In this document: piece by piece, positions 43,287 through 53,079 of the stretch
How the letters are laid out: each line of letters begins with the position of its first letter
Position numbering within the stretch: the stretch's first letter is position 1
DNA from: Streptomyces djakartensis
Lineage (GTDB): Bacteria; Actinomycetota; Actinomycetes; Streptomycetales; Streptomycetaceae
NCBI RefSeq assembly: GCF_014651075.1
Contig: NZ_BMWE01000015.1
Location: forward strand, 1 to 64,000
DNA length: 64,000 bases
Reading direction: 5' to 3'
Notes under the pieces: model-generated
The model's database searches: none
Told to the model about the DNA's origin: nothing
The model's input: only the letters and a program-made list of their open reading frames with translations
Translations under genes and position numbers: made by a program

Positions 43287-43874
43287 TCAAGTCACTCGCT
43301 CCGCACGGTGCTTGACGCCCCGCAGTCTCACCTCCGCCGGGAGGGACTCCAGGCCCGCCGAGGTCCTGGCGTGGGTCAGAGCGCCGGTCGTGAAGTCGGT
43401 CAGGACCGCTCCCGGGTCCACGTGCGGCTCCAGTGCGAGGCGTGCGCGGACCTCGGGGGCGGTGCGGCGGCCCGTCAGGTGAGCCCGGGCTCCGTCCACG
43501 CCGTCCACCTGACCGGCCTCCTGGGTGAGGACGTTCTCCAGGGCCCGGCCGCGCACCAGGGCGCCCTCGCCGTCCCCGGTGTCGACGAGGATCTCGGAGA
43601 GGCGACGCCGGCGGAGCACCGCGACCAGCCACCACAGCGCGAGCAGCAGGAGGACCGCCAGGACCGCGATGACGACCGGCCACCACCAGCCGGCGTCCCG
43701 CCAGCGGGTGCGTTCGGCGTCGCTCAGCAGCACGTCGTGCTTGCTGTCGTGGATCCACCACGAGGGCGCCGGCGCACCGAGACCGACCGCCAGGACCGAG
43801 CCGCCCAGCACCAGCAGGACGAGGCCCACCAAGCCGGTGAACACGCGGTTGACACCCCTGAGCATCGCCGTCAT
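43287..43874 (-). CDS. AmaP-like alkaline shock membrane anchor protein
   Basis: A 195-residue protein with two N-terminal helices (VFTGLVGLVLLVLGGSVLAVGLG and WWPVVIAVLAVLLLLALWWLVAVL) and a soluble domain, as in AmaP, which anchors Asp23 to the membrane. ATG at 43874 with GGACGGAAGGG upstream; it overlaps the upstream gene by 4 nt. Last gene of a five-gene minus-strand operon. Confidence 0.85.
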   Translation of the reverse strand: MTAMLRGVNRVFTGLVGLVLLVLGGSVLAVGLGAPAPSWWIHDSKHDVLLSDAERTRWRDAGWWWPVVIAVLAVLLLLALWWLVAVLRRRRLSEILVDTGDGEGALVRGRALENVLTQEAGQVDGVDGARAHLTGRRTAPEVRARLALEPHVDPGAVLTDFTTGALTHARTSAGLESLPAEVRLRGVKHRAERVT

Positions 43875-44533
43875 CCCTTCCGTCCGGGGCGCCGTACCCG
43901 TACCGACTGCGAGGGCGGCCGGGAGAGCCCCAGTCCGCGGACCGCGTCGGCGAGCACGGCCTCCAGGTCGGTTCGTACCTCGTCCAGTTCGCGGAAGTGG
44001 GACACGGCGCGGACGTCCGCCCGTCTGCGGCGCACCCGTACCCGTGCCGTCTGGACGCCGGCCACTTCCATGGCCCGGTCGCGCAGCGCGGTCGCGGCGG
44101 CGTCGCGGTGCAGTCCGGCACGTACGTCGGCATGGGTGCGCCGCATCGGGAGCACGTCCCGCAGGCCGGGCGTGGCGGCCAGGACCAGCAGCCACAGCCC
44201 GACGACGGCGGCGACGCCGGCCCCGACGAGCACCCAGGTGTCGTCGAGGGGCCGTTCGGCGAGCTGCCGGGCGAGTTCGCGCCGCCAGTACATGCCGGGC
44301 CGGCCGGCCCGTACGGAGACGATGTCGTAGAGGAACAGCCCGATGAGGCCCAGGAGCAGCAGGGCGACGATGCCGGCGGGGATGCGGCGCGCGGACCAGA
44401 AGCGGCCGGCACGGCCGGCCTCCGGCGCGGACGGGTCCGGTGGGGTGCCGGGCTCCGAGTCGTCGAGGACCGGCAGGCGCTGTGTGGTGCCTTCGGAGGG
44501 CTCGGAGGGTTCCGTGCCCCGGGGTTCACTCAT
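43871..44533 (-). CDS. DUF6286 membrane protein
   Basis: A 220-residue protein: disordered acidic N-terminus (EPSEPSEGTTQRLPVLDDSEPG), two helices (IPAGIVALLLLGLIGLFLYDI and WVLVGAGVAAVVGLWLLVLAATPGL) and an Arg-rich soluble domain. Found in actinobacterial Asp23 operons (DUF6286). Overlaps its neighbours by 4 nt on both sides, so it is co-translated with AmaP and the Asp23-like protein. Function unknown, probably structural for the membrane-bound Asp23 complex. Confidence 0.82.
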   Translation of the reverse strand: MSEPRGTEPSEPSEGTTQRLPVLDDSEPGTPPDPSAPEAGRAGRFWSARRIPAGIVALLLLGLIGLFLYDIVSVRAGRPGMYWRRELARQLAERPLDDTWVLVGAGVAAVVGLWLLVLAATPGLRDVLPMRRTHADVRAGLHRDAAATALRDRAMEVAGVQTARVRVRRRRADVRAVSHFRELDEVRTDLEAVLADAVRGLGLSRPPSQSVRVRRPGRKG

Positions 44534-44913
44534 CGGGTCCTCCCCTCCACCGCGCCGTGCGCCGCGGTCAGGTGCAGCCGCTCCACCTGGACGACGACCT
44601 CCGGCACCTTCATTCCCACCAGGTCGCCCACCCGGTCGACGACTTGGCGACGCACCTGGCGGCAGCGGGCGCCGACGTCGCAGGGGTAGTCGAGTTCGAC
44701 GTGGATCCGGACGTGGGCGATCTCGTGGTGTACGACGACGGTGGCGGACGGCCGGCCGGCGTCGGGCGGCAGCGTTCCGACGGCCTCGCGGGCCGCCTGC
44801 GAGGCCACCTTGGCGACCACCCGGTCGGCGATCCGGGTCCCGCCCCGCTCGCCGGGCGGGACGACCGCCAGGGGTCTGCCGAGGTCACCGGCCCCCGCGC
44901 TCATGGGTGTCAC
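44530..44913 (-). CDS. Asp23/Gls24 family protein 2
   Basis: A 127-residue Asp23/Gls24-type protein: RIADRVVAKVASQAAREAVG, then VHHEIAHVRIHVELDYP and VRRQVVDRVGDLVGMKVPEV. The GTG at 44913 overlaps the stop of the DUF2273 gene (GTGA) and is preferred; an ATG at 44904 is a fallback. No membrane helix. Works with AmaP as an envelope-stress scaffold by analogy with Staphylococcus. Confidence 0.82.
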   Translation of the reverse strand: MTPMSAGAGDLGRPLAVVPPGERGGTRIADRVVAKVASQAAREAVGTLPPDAGRPSATVVVHHEIAHVRIHVELDYPCDVGARCRQVRRQVVDRVGDLVGMKVPEVVVQVERLHLTAAHGAVEGRTR

Positions 44914-45092
44914 CGCCGCCGTTCACGGGAGCGGAAGAAGTCGCCGAGGTCCATGTCCCCCTCCAGGAACCGGCCGACGACGAAACCGACGGCGCCGAGC
45001 GCCGCCACCAGCAGAAAGGCGCCGAACCCGCCGAAGTATCCGGCGAATGCCAGTGCCATGCCGGCGATCATGCCGGCCACGGCCATGCTCAT
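44910..45092 (-). CDS. DUF2273-like small membrane protein
   Basis: A 60-residue protein with two short helices (MSMAVAGMIAGMALAFAGYF and FGAFLLVAALGAVGFVVGRFL) and an acidic tail GDMDLGDFFRSRERRR. DUF2273 proteins occur in Asp23/AmaP operons. It overlaps the next gene and lies 49 nt after the first Asp23 gene. Confidence 0.8.
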   Translation of the reverse strand: MSMAVAGMIAGMALAFAGYFGGFGAFLLVAALGAVGFVVGRFLEGDMDLGDFFRSRERRR

Positions 45093-45141
45093 GCTGCGCT
45101 CCTCAGCTCCTCAGCCGCTGCGTCGTGGGGTGGCCGGTTCC

Positions 45142-45615
45142 TCACTGGATCCGGCGCTCCGGCTCCTCTTCCTCTTCGTCCGGCAGTTTCACGTCGCTCA
45201 CCGCGATGTTGACCTCGACGACCTCAAGACCGGTCATACGCTCGACGGCGGTGATGACGTTCTCCCGTACGTCCCGGGCCACATCGGCGATCGACACGCC
45301 GTAGACCACGACGATCTCCAGGTCGAGGGCGGCCTGCACCTCGCCGACCTCGGCCTTCACACCACGTGTCACCGACTTGGCACCGCCGGGGACGCGGTCG
45401 CGCACGGCTCCGAGGGTGCGGGAGATGCCGCTGCCCATGGCGTGCACGCCGTCGACGTCGCGGGCGGCGAGCCCGGCGATCTTCTCCACCACGCCGTCCG
45501 CGATGGTCGTCCGCCCGCGGGAGCCTGGATCGCCACCGCCGCGCTTGACCAGCGGGCTTCTGCGCGCCGCTGACGTCTCCGTCTCCCCGCCCCGGTTCTC
45601 GGTCATGTCAGTCAT
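45142..45615 (-). CDS. Asp23/Gls24 family protein 1
   Basis: A 157-residue Asp23-type protein: TTIADGVVEKIAGLAARDVDGVHAMG, VEVNIAVSDVKLPDEEEE and GVKAEVGEVQAALDLEIVVVYG. The first gene of the operon, preceded by a palindromic divergent region. Start ATG at 45615 or 45606. No membrane helix, so it is recruited to the membrane by AmaP. Cell-envelope stress response is inferred from the family. Confidence 0.85.
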   Translation of the reverse strand: MTDMTENRGGETETSAARRSPLVKRGGGDPGSRGRTTIADGVVEKIAGLAARDVDGVHAMGSGISRTLGAVRDRVPGGAKSVTRGVKAEVGEVQAALDLEIVVVYGVSIADVARDVRENVITAVERMTGLEVVEVNIAVSDVKLPDEEEEEPERRIQ

Positions 45616-45647
45616 CGCCGTACGTCCTTTTCGGTTGCCGTCCTGTG

Positions 45648-45672
45648 ACCACCGTAAGCACGGTTACGTGGT
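45648..45672. promoter_or_regulatory. Palindrome in divergent Asp23 region
   Basis: ACCACCGTAA-GCACGG-TTACGTGGT, an inverted repeat with one unpaired C, in the 87-nt gap between the Asp23 operon and the divergent P10-like gene. Its form suggests a regulator operator shared by both directions. Confidence 0.5.
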
Positions 45673-45702
45673 AGCGCGCCTCTGATGCGGCAGGCTGGGG
45701 TA

Positions 45703-46422
45703 ATGACCTCCGACCGGTGGACGCAGACAGTGAGACATCAGCTGGGCCTGGGCAGACTGTTGCCCCTGGGTGATGCGCGGGACGGCGCATGGATCGCCGA
45801 ACGGGCGGCCGAGACGGTACTGCGGAGCGCGGCCGGGGACGCTCCCGGGGTGCGTCTCGGTGCGCTCCGGGTCACTCTCGCCGACCCGGCGGACTTCCGA
45901 GAGCCCGCCGTGCCGGCTCCGCCCAGCGCTCTGCCGCCCGGGCCGCTACGGGTGACGGCGGAGGCCGAGGCCACGGCCTCGCAGCCGCTGCCGACGACCG
46001 CGTCGCGGCTGCGGGTGACGCTGGCCACGGCGGCGACCGAGCGGCTCGGTCTGACCGTGGCGGAGGTCGACCTGCGGGTGACGGACCTGCTGGACGAGGA
46101 GCCGGAACCCGGGCCGTCCGTCCCTCTCCCCGAGCCGCCACGGCCCGTGCGGGCCGATGGCGGGGACGGCGACACGGGCCGCGTCGCCGCCGCCGCGCTG
46201 GCGGTCCCGGGCGTGCTCCACCTGACCGGCACGCTGGGCCACCCGGTGCACATCGAGGAACTGCCGGGTGATGCCGCGCTGCCACGCCGTCACGTCCGGC
46301 TGGAACTGGCGGTCGCCGCGGACCACCGGGCCCGGGACGTGGCCCGCGAGGTCCGCACGGCGGTGAGGAGGACGCTGCCGGACCATCCGACGGTGGCGGT
46401 CCTGGTGAGTGCGATCGCCTGA
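45703..46422 (+). CDS. Asp23-related protein (P10-family label)
   Basis: A 239-residue protein often annotated as nucleopolyhedrovirus P10 family in Streptomyces. The name comes from a weak domain match and there is no viral relation. It contains two Asp23-like stretches: residues about 35-130 (LRVTLATAATERLGLTVAEVDLRV) and 160-235 (HVRLELAVAADHRARDVAREVRTAVRRTL), separated by a Pro-rich linker. ATG at 45703 has CAGGCTGGGGT upstream. Divergent from the Asp23 operon, with which it likely functions. Confidence 0.75.
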   Translation: MTSDRWTQTVRHQLGLGRLLPLGDARDGAWIAERAAETVLRSAAGDAPGVRLGALRVTLADPADFREPAVPAPPSALPPGPLRVTAEAEATASQPLPTTASRLRVTLATAATERLGLTVAEVDLRVTDLLDEEPEPGPSVPLPEPPRPVRADGGDGDTGRVAAAALAVPGVLHLTGTLGHPVHIEELPGDAALPRRHVRLELAVAADHRARDVAREVRTAVRRTLPDHPTVAVLVSAIA

Positions 46423-46533
46423 CGAGGCAGCGGCGGCTCCGGATGGACGCCGGCCTGCGTGGCGACCCGAGGGGCGGCGCGTGACCGAGGAGGGTGCGGC
46501 CAGCCGCGCCCTCCTGTCCGGCCCCGGCGGGCC

Positions 46534-47337
46534 TCAGTCGCCGAGGCCCGCCAGGTCCCGCAGCCTACGGGCCTGGGACTGGCGTTCCGCGCCGCGCTGT
46601 GCCTCGTAGGTGCGGTCCTGTGCGCCGCGCAGCAGGGCCTTGGTCTCGATGACCGCGTCGCGGGGCGCCGCGAGCACGGCCGAGGTGAGGTCCTGCACGG
46701 CGTCGTCGAGCTGGTCGGCCGGGACGGCGAGGTTGGCCAGCCCGGTGCTCACGGCCTCCTCGGCCGTGACGAAGCGCCCGGTGACGCAGATCTCGAGCGC
46801 GCGGGCGTAGCCGACGAGGCCCACCAGGGGGTGTGTGCCCGTCAGGTCGGGCACGAGTCCGAGGCTGGTCTCGCGCATGGCGAACTGCACGTCGTCGGCG
46901 ACGACGCGCAGGTCGCAGGCGAGGGCGAGCTGGAAGCCCGCCCCGATGGCATGCCCCTGGACAGCGGCGACGGAGACGATGTCGCTGCGCCGCCACCAGG
47001 TGAACGCCTCCTGGTATTCGGCGATGGTCGCGTCCAACTCGGCGTCGTCGCCACGCGCGAGGTCGATGAACGACGGTTCCCCGTCGAAGCCCTCGGGCGT
47101 GAACGCCTGCCGGTCGAGCCCGGCCGAGAAGGACTTGCCCTCGGCCCGCAGCACCACGACGCGGACGGAGCCCGGCAGCTGCCGCCCGGCCTCGGTCAGC
47201 GCCCGCCACAGAGCGGGGCTCTGCGCGTTGCGCTTGGCCGGGTTGGTCAGCGTCACCGTGGCGATCGCGTCGTCGACGGTGAGCCGTACGCCGTCCTTGT
47301 CGAGTACGGGAACGAGGTCCTGGTCGGGCGAAGCCAT
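46534..47337 (-). CDS. Enoyl-CoA hydratase/isomerase (crotonase family)
   Basis: A 267-residue crotonase. Oxyanion-hole segments are KSFSAGLDRQAF and HAIGAGFQLALACDLRVV; the catalytic area includes ETSLGLVPDLTGTHPLVGLVG, with Glu and Asp in family positions. Fatty-acid beta-oxidation or a related CoA pathway is implied, but no pathway partners are adjacent. ATG at 47337 follows GGAGGCGTCCC. Confidence 0.9.
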   Translation of the reverse strand: MASPDQDLVPVLDKDGVRLTVDDAIATVTLTNPAKRNAQSPALWRALTEAGRQLPGSVRVVVLRAEGKSFSAGLDRQAFTPEGFDGEPSFIDLARGDDAELDATIAEYQEAFTWWRRSDIVSVAAVQGHAIGAGFQLALACDLRVVADDVQFAMRETSLGLVPDLTGTHPLVGLVGYARALEICVTGRFVTAEEAVSTGLANLAVPADQLDDAVQDLTSAVLAAPRDAVIETKALLRGAQDRTYEAQRGAERQSQARRLRDLAGLGD

Positions 47338-47445
47338 GGGACGCCTCCGATGTGTGCGGTCAGCTAAGTGACTGCACAGTAACCACCCGGCCGATCAGCC
47401 GAACGATCGGGTGGCCACCCATCGGAGCCGTGGGGCCACCCGGGG

Positions 47446-47664
47446 TCAGGCCGTGGCCTTCTTGCCCCGGGTCGCCCCGCCACGCCCTCGCAGCGTGACG
47501 CCCGACTCACTCAGCATGCGGTGCACAAAGCCATACGAGCGGCCGGTCTCCTCGGCCAACGCCCGGATGCTCGCACCGGCGTCGTACTTCTTCTTCAGGT
47601 CTGCCGCGAGCTTGTCGCGCGCGGCGCCGGTCACCCGGCTGCCCTTCTTCAGAGTCTCGGCCAC
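47446..47664 (-). CDS. gbn: GATC-binding nucleoid protein Gbn-like HTH protein
   Basis: A 72-residue basic DNA-binding protein: TLKKGSRVTGAARDKLAADLKKKYD leads into an HTH (ASIRALAEETGRSYGFVHRMLSESG) and a basic Gly/Arg/Lys tail (RGRGGATRGKKATA). It matches the small actinobacterial nucleoid protein described as Gbn (SCO1839) in S. coelicolor, which binds GATC sites; this is from memory. GTG at 47664 is fixed by GAGGAGGC seven nt upstream; longer in-frame readings are unsupported. A cluster of GATC motifs lies upstream. Confidence 0.85.
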   Translation of the reverse strand: MAETLKKGSRVTGAARDKLAADLKKKYDAGASIRALAEETGRSYGFVHRMLSESGVTLRGRGGATRGKKATA

Positions 47665-47933
47665 CCGTGCCTCCTCATGGGAAGTGCGCTCTGGTCTCCT
47701 CATGATCACCCCTCCGGGCCTGGATGGCCACCCATTCGGCAAGGTCCGTGAGACAAGGTTGTGACGACGGGAGCACGACCCCACAAGCGGAATAAAGAAT
47801 TCCGAAGGGTGACGCACGTACGGCCGAACGGATCGTTCCGGGAAATGCCTGGTCAGAAAGGCGCCACGGCCGAGCCGCGAAGAATCGGGGGCTCGGCCGC
47901 GAAATCGATGTAGGACACACCTCGGTACGAGGA

Positions 47934-48013
47934 GATCTCACACAGATGATGGATCACCACTGGGCCGAATGATCGATACGCCGTTGATCACCTGGTTGAT
48001 CACGTATTCGATC
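47934..48013. promoter_or_regulatory. GATC site cluster with 12-bp iterons upstream of gbn
   Basis: Six GATC tetramers begin at 47934, 47952, 47971, 47986, 47998 and 48010. The last three form direct 12-bp repeats TTGATCACCTGG, TTGATCACGTAT, TCGATCAAGCGG. Two more GATC sites (47704, 47831) lie nearer gbn. The 364-nt gap contains no other gene. Lower GC than average. Confidence 0.6.
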
Positions 48014-48028
48014 AAGCGGCACCGGCGC

Positions 48029-49627
<1,599 letters not shown>

Positions 49628-49766
49628 GGACAGACTCCAGGGCGGATACGGGGGCGGGTGGACGGCTGAGGACGTTCCCGCCGTCTAATGCGCGAGGAGA
49701 ATGGCCATGAGGGACAGTCTAACGGGGGCGTGCAACCACTTTTCCTGCAGCAAGGGAGCGACCGGT

Positions 49767-50180
49767 ATGGCAGGCACCTCAGGCGGGCGTCCGAGCATTT
49801 GCCCCACACTGCTGTACGCCGACGCGAAGGCGGCGATCCGGCAGCTCACGGAGGCCTTCGGCTTCACGGAGCTGTCGGTGTTCGGGGGCGAGGACGGCGC
49901 GGTGACGCACGCCGAACTGGCGTTCGGCAACGGCGCGGTGATGCTCGGCACCAAGGGCACCGGCGGAGTCTTCGACAGGGCGATGACGGGCGCGGGCACG
50001 ACCGGGGTGTACGTCGTGGTGGACGACGTGGACGCGCACCACCGCCACGCCGCGGAGCAGGGCGCGGAGATCCTCATGCCCCCGACGGACCAGGACTACG
50101 GCTCGCGGGACTACATGGCCCGGGACCTCGAGGGCAACGTGTGGAGCTTCGGGACGTACGCGCCCGAGACGGCGGTCTGA
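49767..50180 (+). CDS. VOC/glyoxalase superfamily protein
   Basis: A 137-residue protein with the paired beta-alpha-beta-beta-beta fold of the vicinal-oxygen-chelate family: PTLLYADAKAAIRQLTEAFGFTEL, VTHAELAFGNGAVMLG, and the C-terminal GSRDYMARDLEGNVWSFGTY. ATG at 49767 with AGGGAGCGACC upstream. Related proteins include PhnB-like and bleomycin-resistance-like proteins; no substrate is evident. Confidence 0.87.
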   Translation: MAGTSGGRPSICPTLLYADAKAAIRQLTEAFGFTELSVFGGEDGAVTHAELAFGNGAVMLGTKGTGGVFDRAMTGAGTTGVYVVVDDVDAHHRHAAEQGAEILMPPTDQDYGSRDYMARDLEGNVWSFGTYAPETAV

Positions 50181-50212
50181 CGCCCCCGGGCCGGCGGGCG
50201 GCCGGTCCCGGG

Positions 50213-51541
50213 TCAGCTGCCGCCGGTGTGCACCTGGAACGCGGCCCGGCGGACGGCCTTGGCCAGGGCCGGGTCGGGGTGGGCCGCGGCGAGGGCGACC
50301 AGGACCTGCACGGTGCGCGGGTGGCCCACGGCACGGACCTCGTCCAGCAGCATCGGGATGGTCGGCTGGACCGCGGACTCCAGGTGGCGGACGAGCAGCG
50401 GGGCCTCCCCGTGGTCGGCGACGGCGGCCGCGGTGTCCACCCACAGCCAGGTCGCCTCCTCCCGGGTGAGGACCTCGTGGGCGTCCTCCGGGTCGGCCCC
50501 GTCGTGCTCGGCCAGCCACAGCAGCGCGTAGGGCCTGAGCGTGGGCTCGTCCAGCACGGCGCGGACGTCCGGCTCGGCGGGGGCGCCGACCACGCGGAGC
50601 GCCTCGAAGGCGAGGCCGCGCAGCAGGGCGTCCTCACCGCGGGCGGCGCCGAGGAGTTCGGTGACCGCGCTGCCGACGGGGCGGGCGGCGAGCCAGGCCC
50701 GGTACTCGGCGCGGGCCGCGTTCGGACGCAGTTGGGCGCAGCCGCGGAGCATGTCCTCGGCGGCCTGCTCGATGTTCCCGGCGGGGCTCTGCGCGGCGAC
50801 GCAGATCTGCTCCAGCTTGACCCAGACGGCCCAGTTGCCGAGCGGGGTGAGCGTGGCCTGGCCGTCGCCGTAGGTGAGGGCGCCGACGGAGGCGAGGGCG
50901 CGCAGGGCCCAGTCGAGGAGGGGTGCGAGCGGGGCGTCGGTCGGCTCGGGCTCGGCCGTTCGCGGCTCGGGCTGGGGGCCGTAGGGGATCTCGCAGCGCG
51001 CGGTGCGCAGCTCGGTGACGCGCTGCTCCAGCAGGTCGAGGAGCTGCTCCACGGGGACGGGGCCGGCCGACAGCTGAAGGAAGGAGAGCGTCTGCGGCAT
51101 GGCCGAGACGACCTCGGCGACGGCGGCGGGCTCGTGGTCCCCGGGCTCCGGGTAGGCGAGCGACCAGGCGTCGAAGAGGGCGACCCAGCCGCGCAGGACG
51201 GCGCTGTCGTCGCGGTCCCAGGCGCGCAGCCGCCAGCCGGGGCGGGCGCTGTCACCGTGCACCTCGATGAGCCCGGCGAGACGGGCGGTGTCCCAGTCGG
51301 CTCTGACCTGAGCGGGGGTCAGGCCCAGCTCACGCGCGGCCTGTTCGGCGGACGCGTCGGAGAGGGTGGCCTTGCCGTCGGCGGTGGCGCTGCCGCGGCC
51401 GGGGCCGAGCGCAGTGTCGGCCCAGCGGGCGACGCGGGCCGCGCCGGCCAGACCTGAACGTGCCATTCTCGCCAGTTCCGCCGGTGCCGGGGTGCCCTCC
51501 GGGGGGCGCGGGGCGGGACGGCGCGAGCGCCGCTGGTTCAT
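50213..51541 (-). CDS. Large Streptomyces conserved hypothetical protein
   Basis: A 442-residue protein, not a recognised family. It begins MNQRRSRRPAPRPPEG, then ELARMARSGLAGAARVARWADTALG. The C-terminal half is built of helical repeats with leucine-rich motifs and HEAT-like spacing (RHLESAVQPTIPMLLDEVRAVGHPRTVQVLVALAAAHPDPALAKAV), so an alpha-solenoid is plausible. In-frame sequence continues to 51724, so the start could be earlier. No membrane helix. Function unknown. Confidence 0.72.
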   Translation of the reverse strand: MNQRRSRRPAPRPPEGTPAPAELARMARSGLAGAARVARWADTALGPGRGSATADGKATLSDASAEQAARELGLTPAQVRADWDTARLAGLIEVHGDSARPGWRLRAWDRDDSAVLRGWVALFDAWSLAYPEPGDHEPAAVAEVVSAMPQTLSFLQLSAGPVPVEQLLDLLEQRVTELRTARCEIPYGPQPEPRTAEPEPTDAPLAPLLDWALRALASVGALTYGDGQATLTPLGNWAVWVKLEQICVAAQSPAGNIEQAAEDMLRGCAQLRPNAARAEYRAWLAARPVGSAVTELLGAARGEDALLRGLAFEALRVVGAPAEPDVRAVLDEPTLRPYALLWLAEHDGADPEDAHEVLTREEATWLWVDTAAAVADHGEAPLLVRHLESAVQPTIPMLLDEVRAVGHPRTVQVLVALAAAHPDPALAKAVRRAAFQVHTGGS

Positions 51542-51842
51542 CGCTCTGGGGGCGGCGGCCAGGGGTCGCGGGCGGACGAGTCGGAGCCTGGAGTCGCGCG
51601 GGATACGGGACGTCACGGGGGCAGTCTTCCGGTTGACGGTCCGAAAACCCAAACGGAATGTCACGGCGGGCGACGGGGATGGCCAACGCACCGGTTCCCG
51701 GGAGTGGTCGAGGGCCGGGAACAAGCCAGTGATACGACGCTAAACGGAATCACCGCGACCGGTCACGGCCGACGGGGCGGGACGGGGGCGCCAGGCCGCT
51801 GTCACCTCCGGGACGTCATATGAGGAACGTCACACGAGAGGC
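51542..51842. other. Non-coding gap with direct repeats
   Basis: 301 nt between same-strand minus genes. Nothing coding is credible, but near 51818-51857 the units CATATGAGGAACGTCA, CACGAGAGGCTCA and CATGAGAGGCGTCA form a degenerate direct repeat that overlaps the end of the hydrolase gene. It may hold the promoter of the 50213-51541 gene. Confidence 0.5.
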
Positions 51843-52970
51843 TCACATGAGAGGCGTCAGGAACCGCCGCAGCGCCTCCTCGTAGGCCTCCGGGTCGGCG
51901 TTCCACATCGCTCCGTGGGGAGCGCCGGCGACACGGTGGAGGGTGACCATGTCCGGGCGGGCGTCGGCGAGCCGGCGGGAGAGCCGCCAGGGGGCCACCG
52001 TGTCATCCGGCCCGTGGATGACCAGGGCGGGGACGCGGAGCCCGTCGGCGGGGGCGGTGACCGCGGCGCGGTCGCCGTACAGGCCGGTGCGGCCCTGTGC
52101 GGCGCGGACGGCGAGCGGCAGCAGGGGGCCCGGGGTGCGGCGGGCGGCGGCGAGGGCGCGCAGGGTGGTCTCCCAGCTGAGCACCGGGGAGTCCAGCACG
52201 AGCCCGGAGACGCGGTCCCGCAGCCCCGAACGCTCCGCCGCGCGCAGGGCCATGGTGGCGCCGGTGGACCAGCCGTGCAGGACGACCTGCCGGGCGCCGT
52301 ACCGCACGGCGTAGCGGATCGCCGCGTCGAGGTCGCGCCACTCGGTCTCGCCGAGGTGGTTCAGGCCGTCGGGCGGGCGGGGTGCGCCCAGGTCGCCGCG
52401 GTAGGCGAGGGCGAGCACCGGGAAGCGGCTGCGGTGCAGGAACCCCATGACGTTCATCGCGACTTCGCGGGTGGTGCCCAGGCCGTGCACGGCGATCACC
52501 CAGGTGTCCCGGGCGCCGGGCACGAACCACGCGGGCAGGGCTCCGAGTTCACCGGGGATGTCGATGTCGGCGTGCTCGATGCCGAGGGCGGCACCCGGGT
52601 CGCCGACGTACACGTTCGGGGTGAGCCAGGCCTTGTCGCCGGGTTCCAGGGTGCCGTGTGTGACGCGTTCGAGGCGGCGTACGACGGTGTCCGCGGTGCC
52701 CGGGGCGTCGGACAGGACGGGGCCGACGACCGCGTGGGAGCCGTCGCCGGAGAGGCCGTACCGGCCGGGCCGGAGGGCGGCCAGGTGCCGGGTCAGGCTG
52801 ATCCGGCCCGCCGCCGTGGCGTGCACGGTCAGCCGGGGTTCGGTGGGCAGTGGCCGGCCCGGGGGCGCCTTGAGCGCGGCGTCGCTGGCCAGCCGGCCGG
52901 CGGCCACGGCGGCCGCGCCGGCCCCTATCGCGGCGGTGACGGCGGCTGCCGTCGCAGTGACAGTGCGCAT
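51843..52970 (-). CDS. Alpha/beta hydrolase
   Basis: A 375-residue alpha/beta hydrolase with an N-terminal hydrophobic segment (TVTATAAAVTAAIGAGAAAVAAGRLA), which may anchor or export it. Nucleophile elbow GWSTGATMA, an acid in VIHGPDDTV and a histidine in GAPHGAMW form the triad. The HGLGTTREVAMNVMGFLHRSRFPVLALAYRGDLG block is shared by actinobacterial dienelactone/esterase-like hydrolases. Start ATG 52970 or GTG 52973. Substrate unknown. Confidence 0.87.
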   Translation of the reverse strand: MRTVTATAAAVTAAIGAGAAAVAAGRLASDAALKAPPGRPLPTEPRLTVHATAAGRISLTRHLAALRPGRYGLSGDGSHAVVGPVLSDAPGTADTVVRRLERVTHGTLEPGDKAWLTPNVYVGDPGAALGIEHADIDIPGELGALPAWFVPGARDTWVIAVHGLGTTREVAMNVMGFLHRSRFPVLALAYRGDLGAPRPPDGLNHLGETEWRDLDAAIRYAVRYGARQVVLHGWSTGATMALRAAERSGLRDRVSGLVLDSPVLSWETTLRALAAARRTPGPLLPLAVRAAQGRTGLYGDRAAVTAPADGLRVPALVIHGPDDTVAPWRLSRRLADARPDMVTLHRVAGAPHGAMWNADPEAYEEALRRFLTPLM

Positions 52971-53079
52971 CACTCCAGTGTCCTGGTGGAGCGAGCGGGC
53001 GACCAGTGGGAGGGGGCGGGGGCGTGAAGGCCCGCGGGGCCCGGGGCGGGCGGCCGGCCGCGGCGCTCCTGGCGGTGGG

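Noticed and set aside
45703..46422. Viral origin of the P10-labelled protein
   Set aside because: The label comes from a low-complexity domain model. Codon usage is native and the sequence is Asp23-like.
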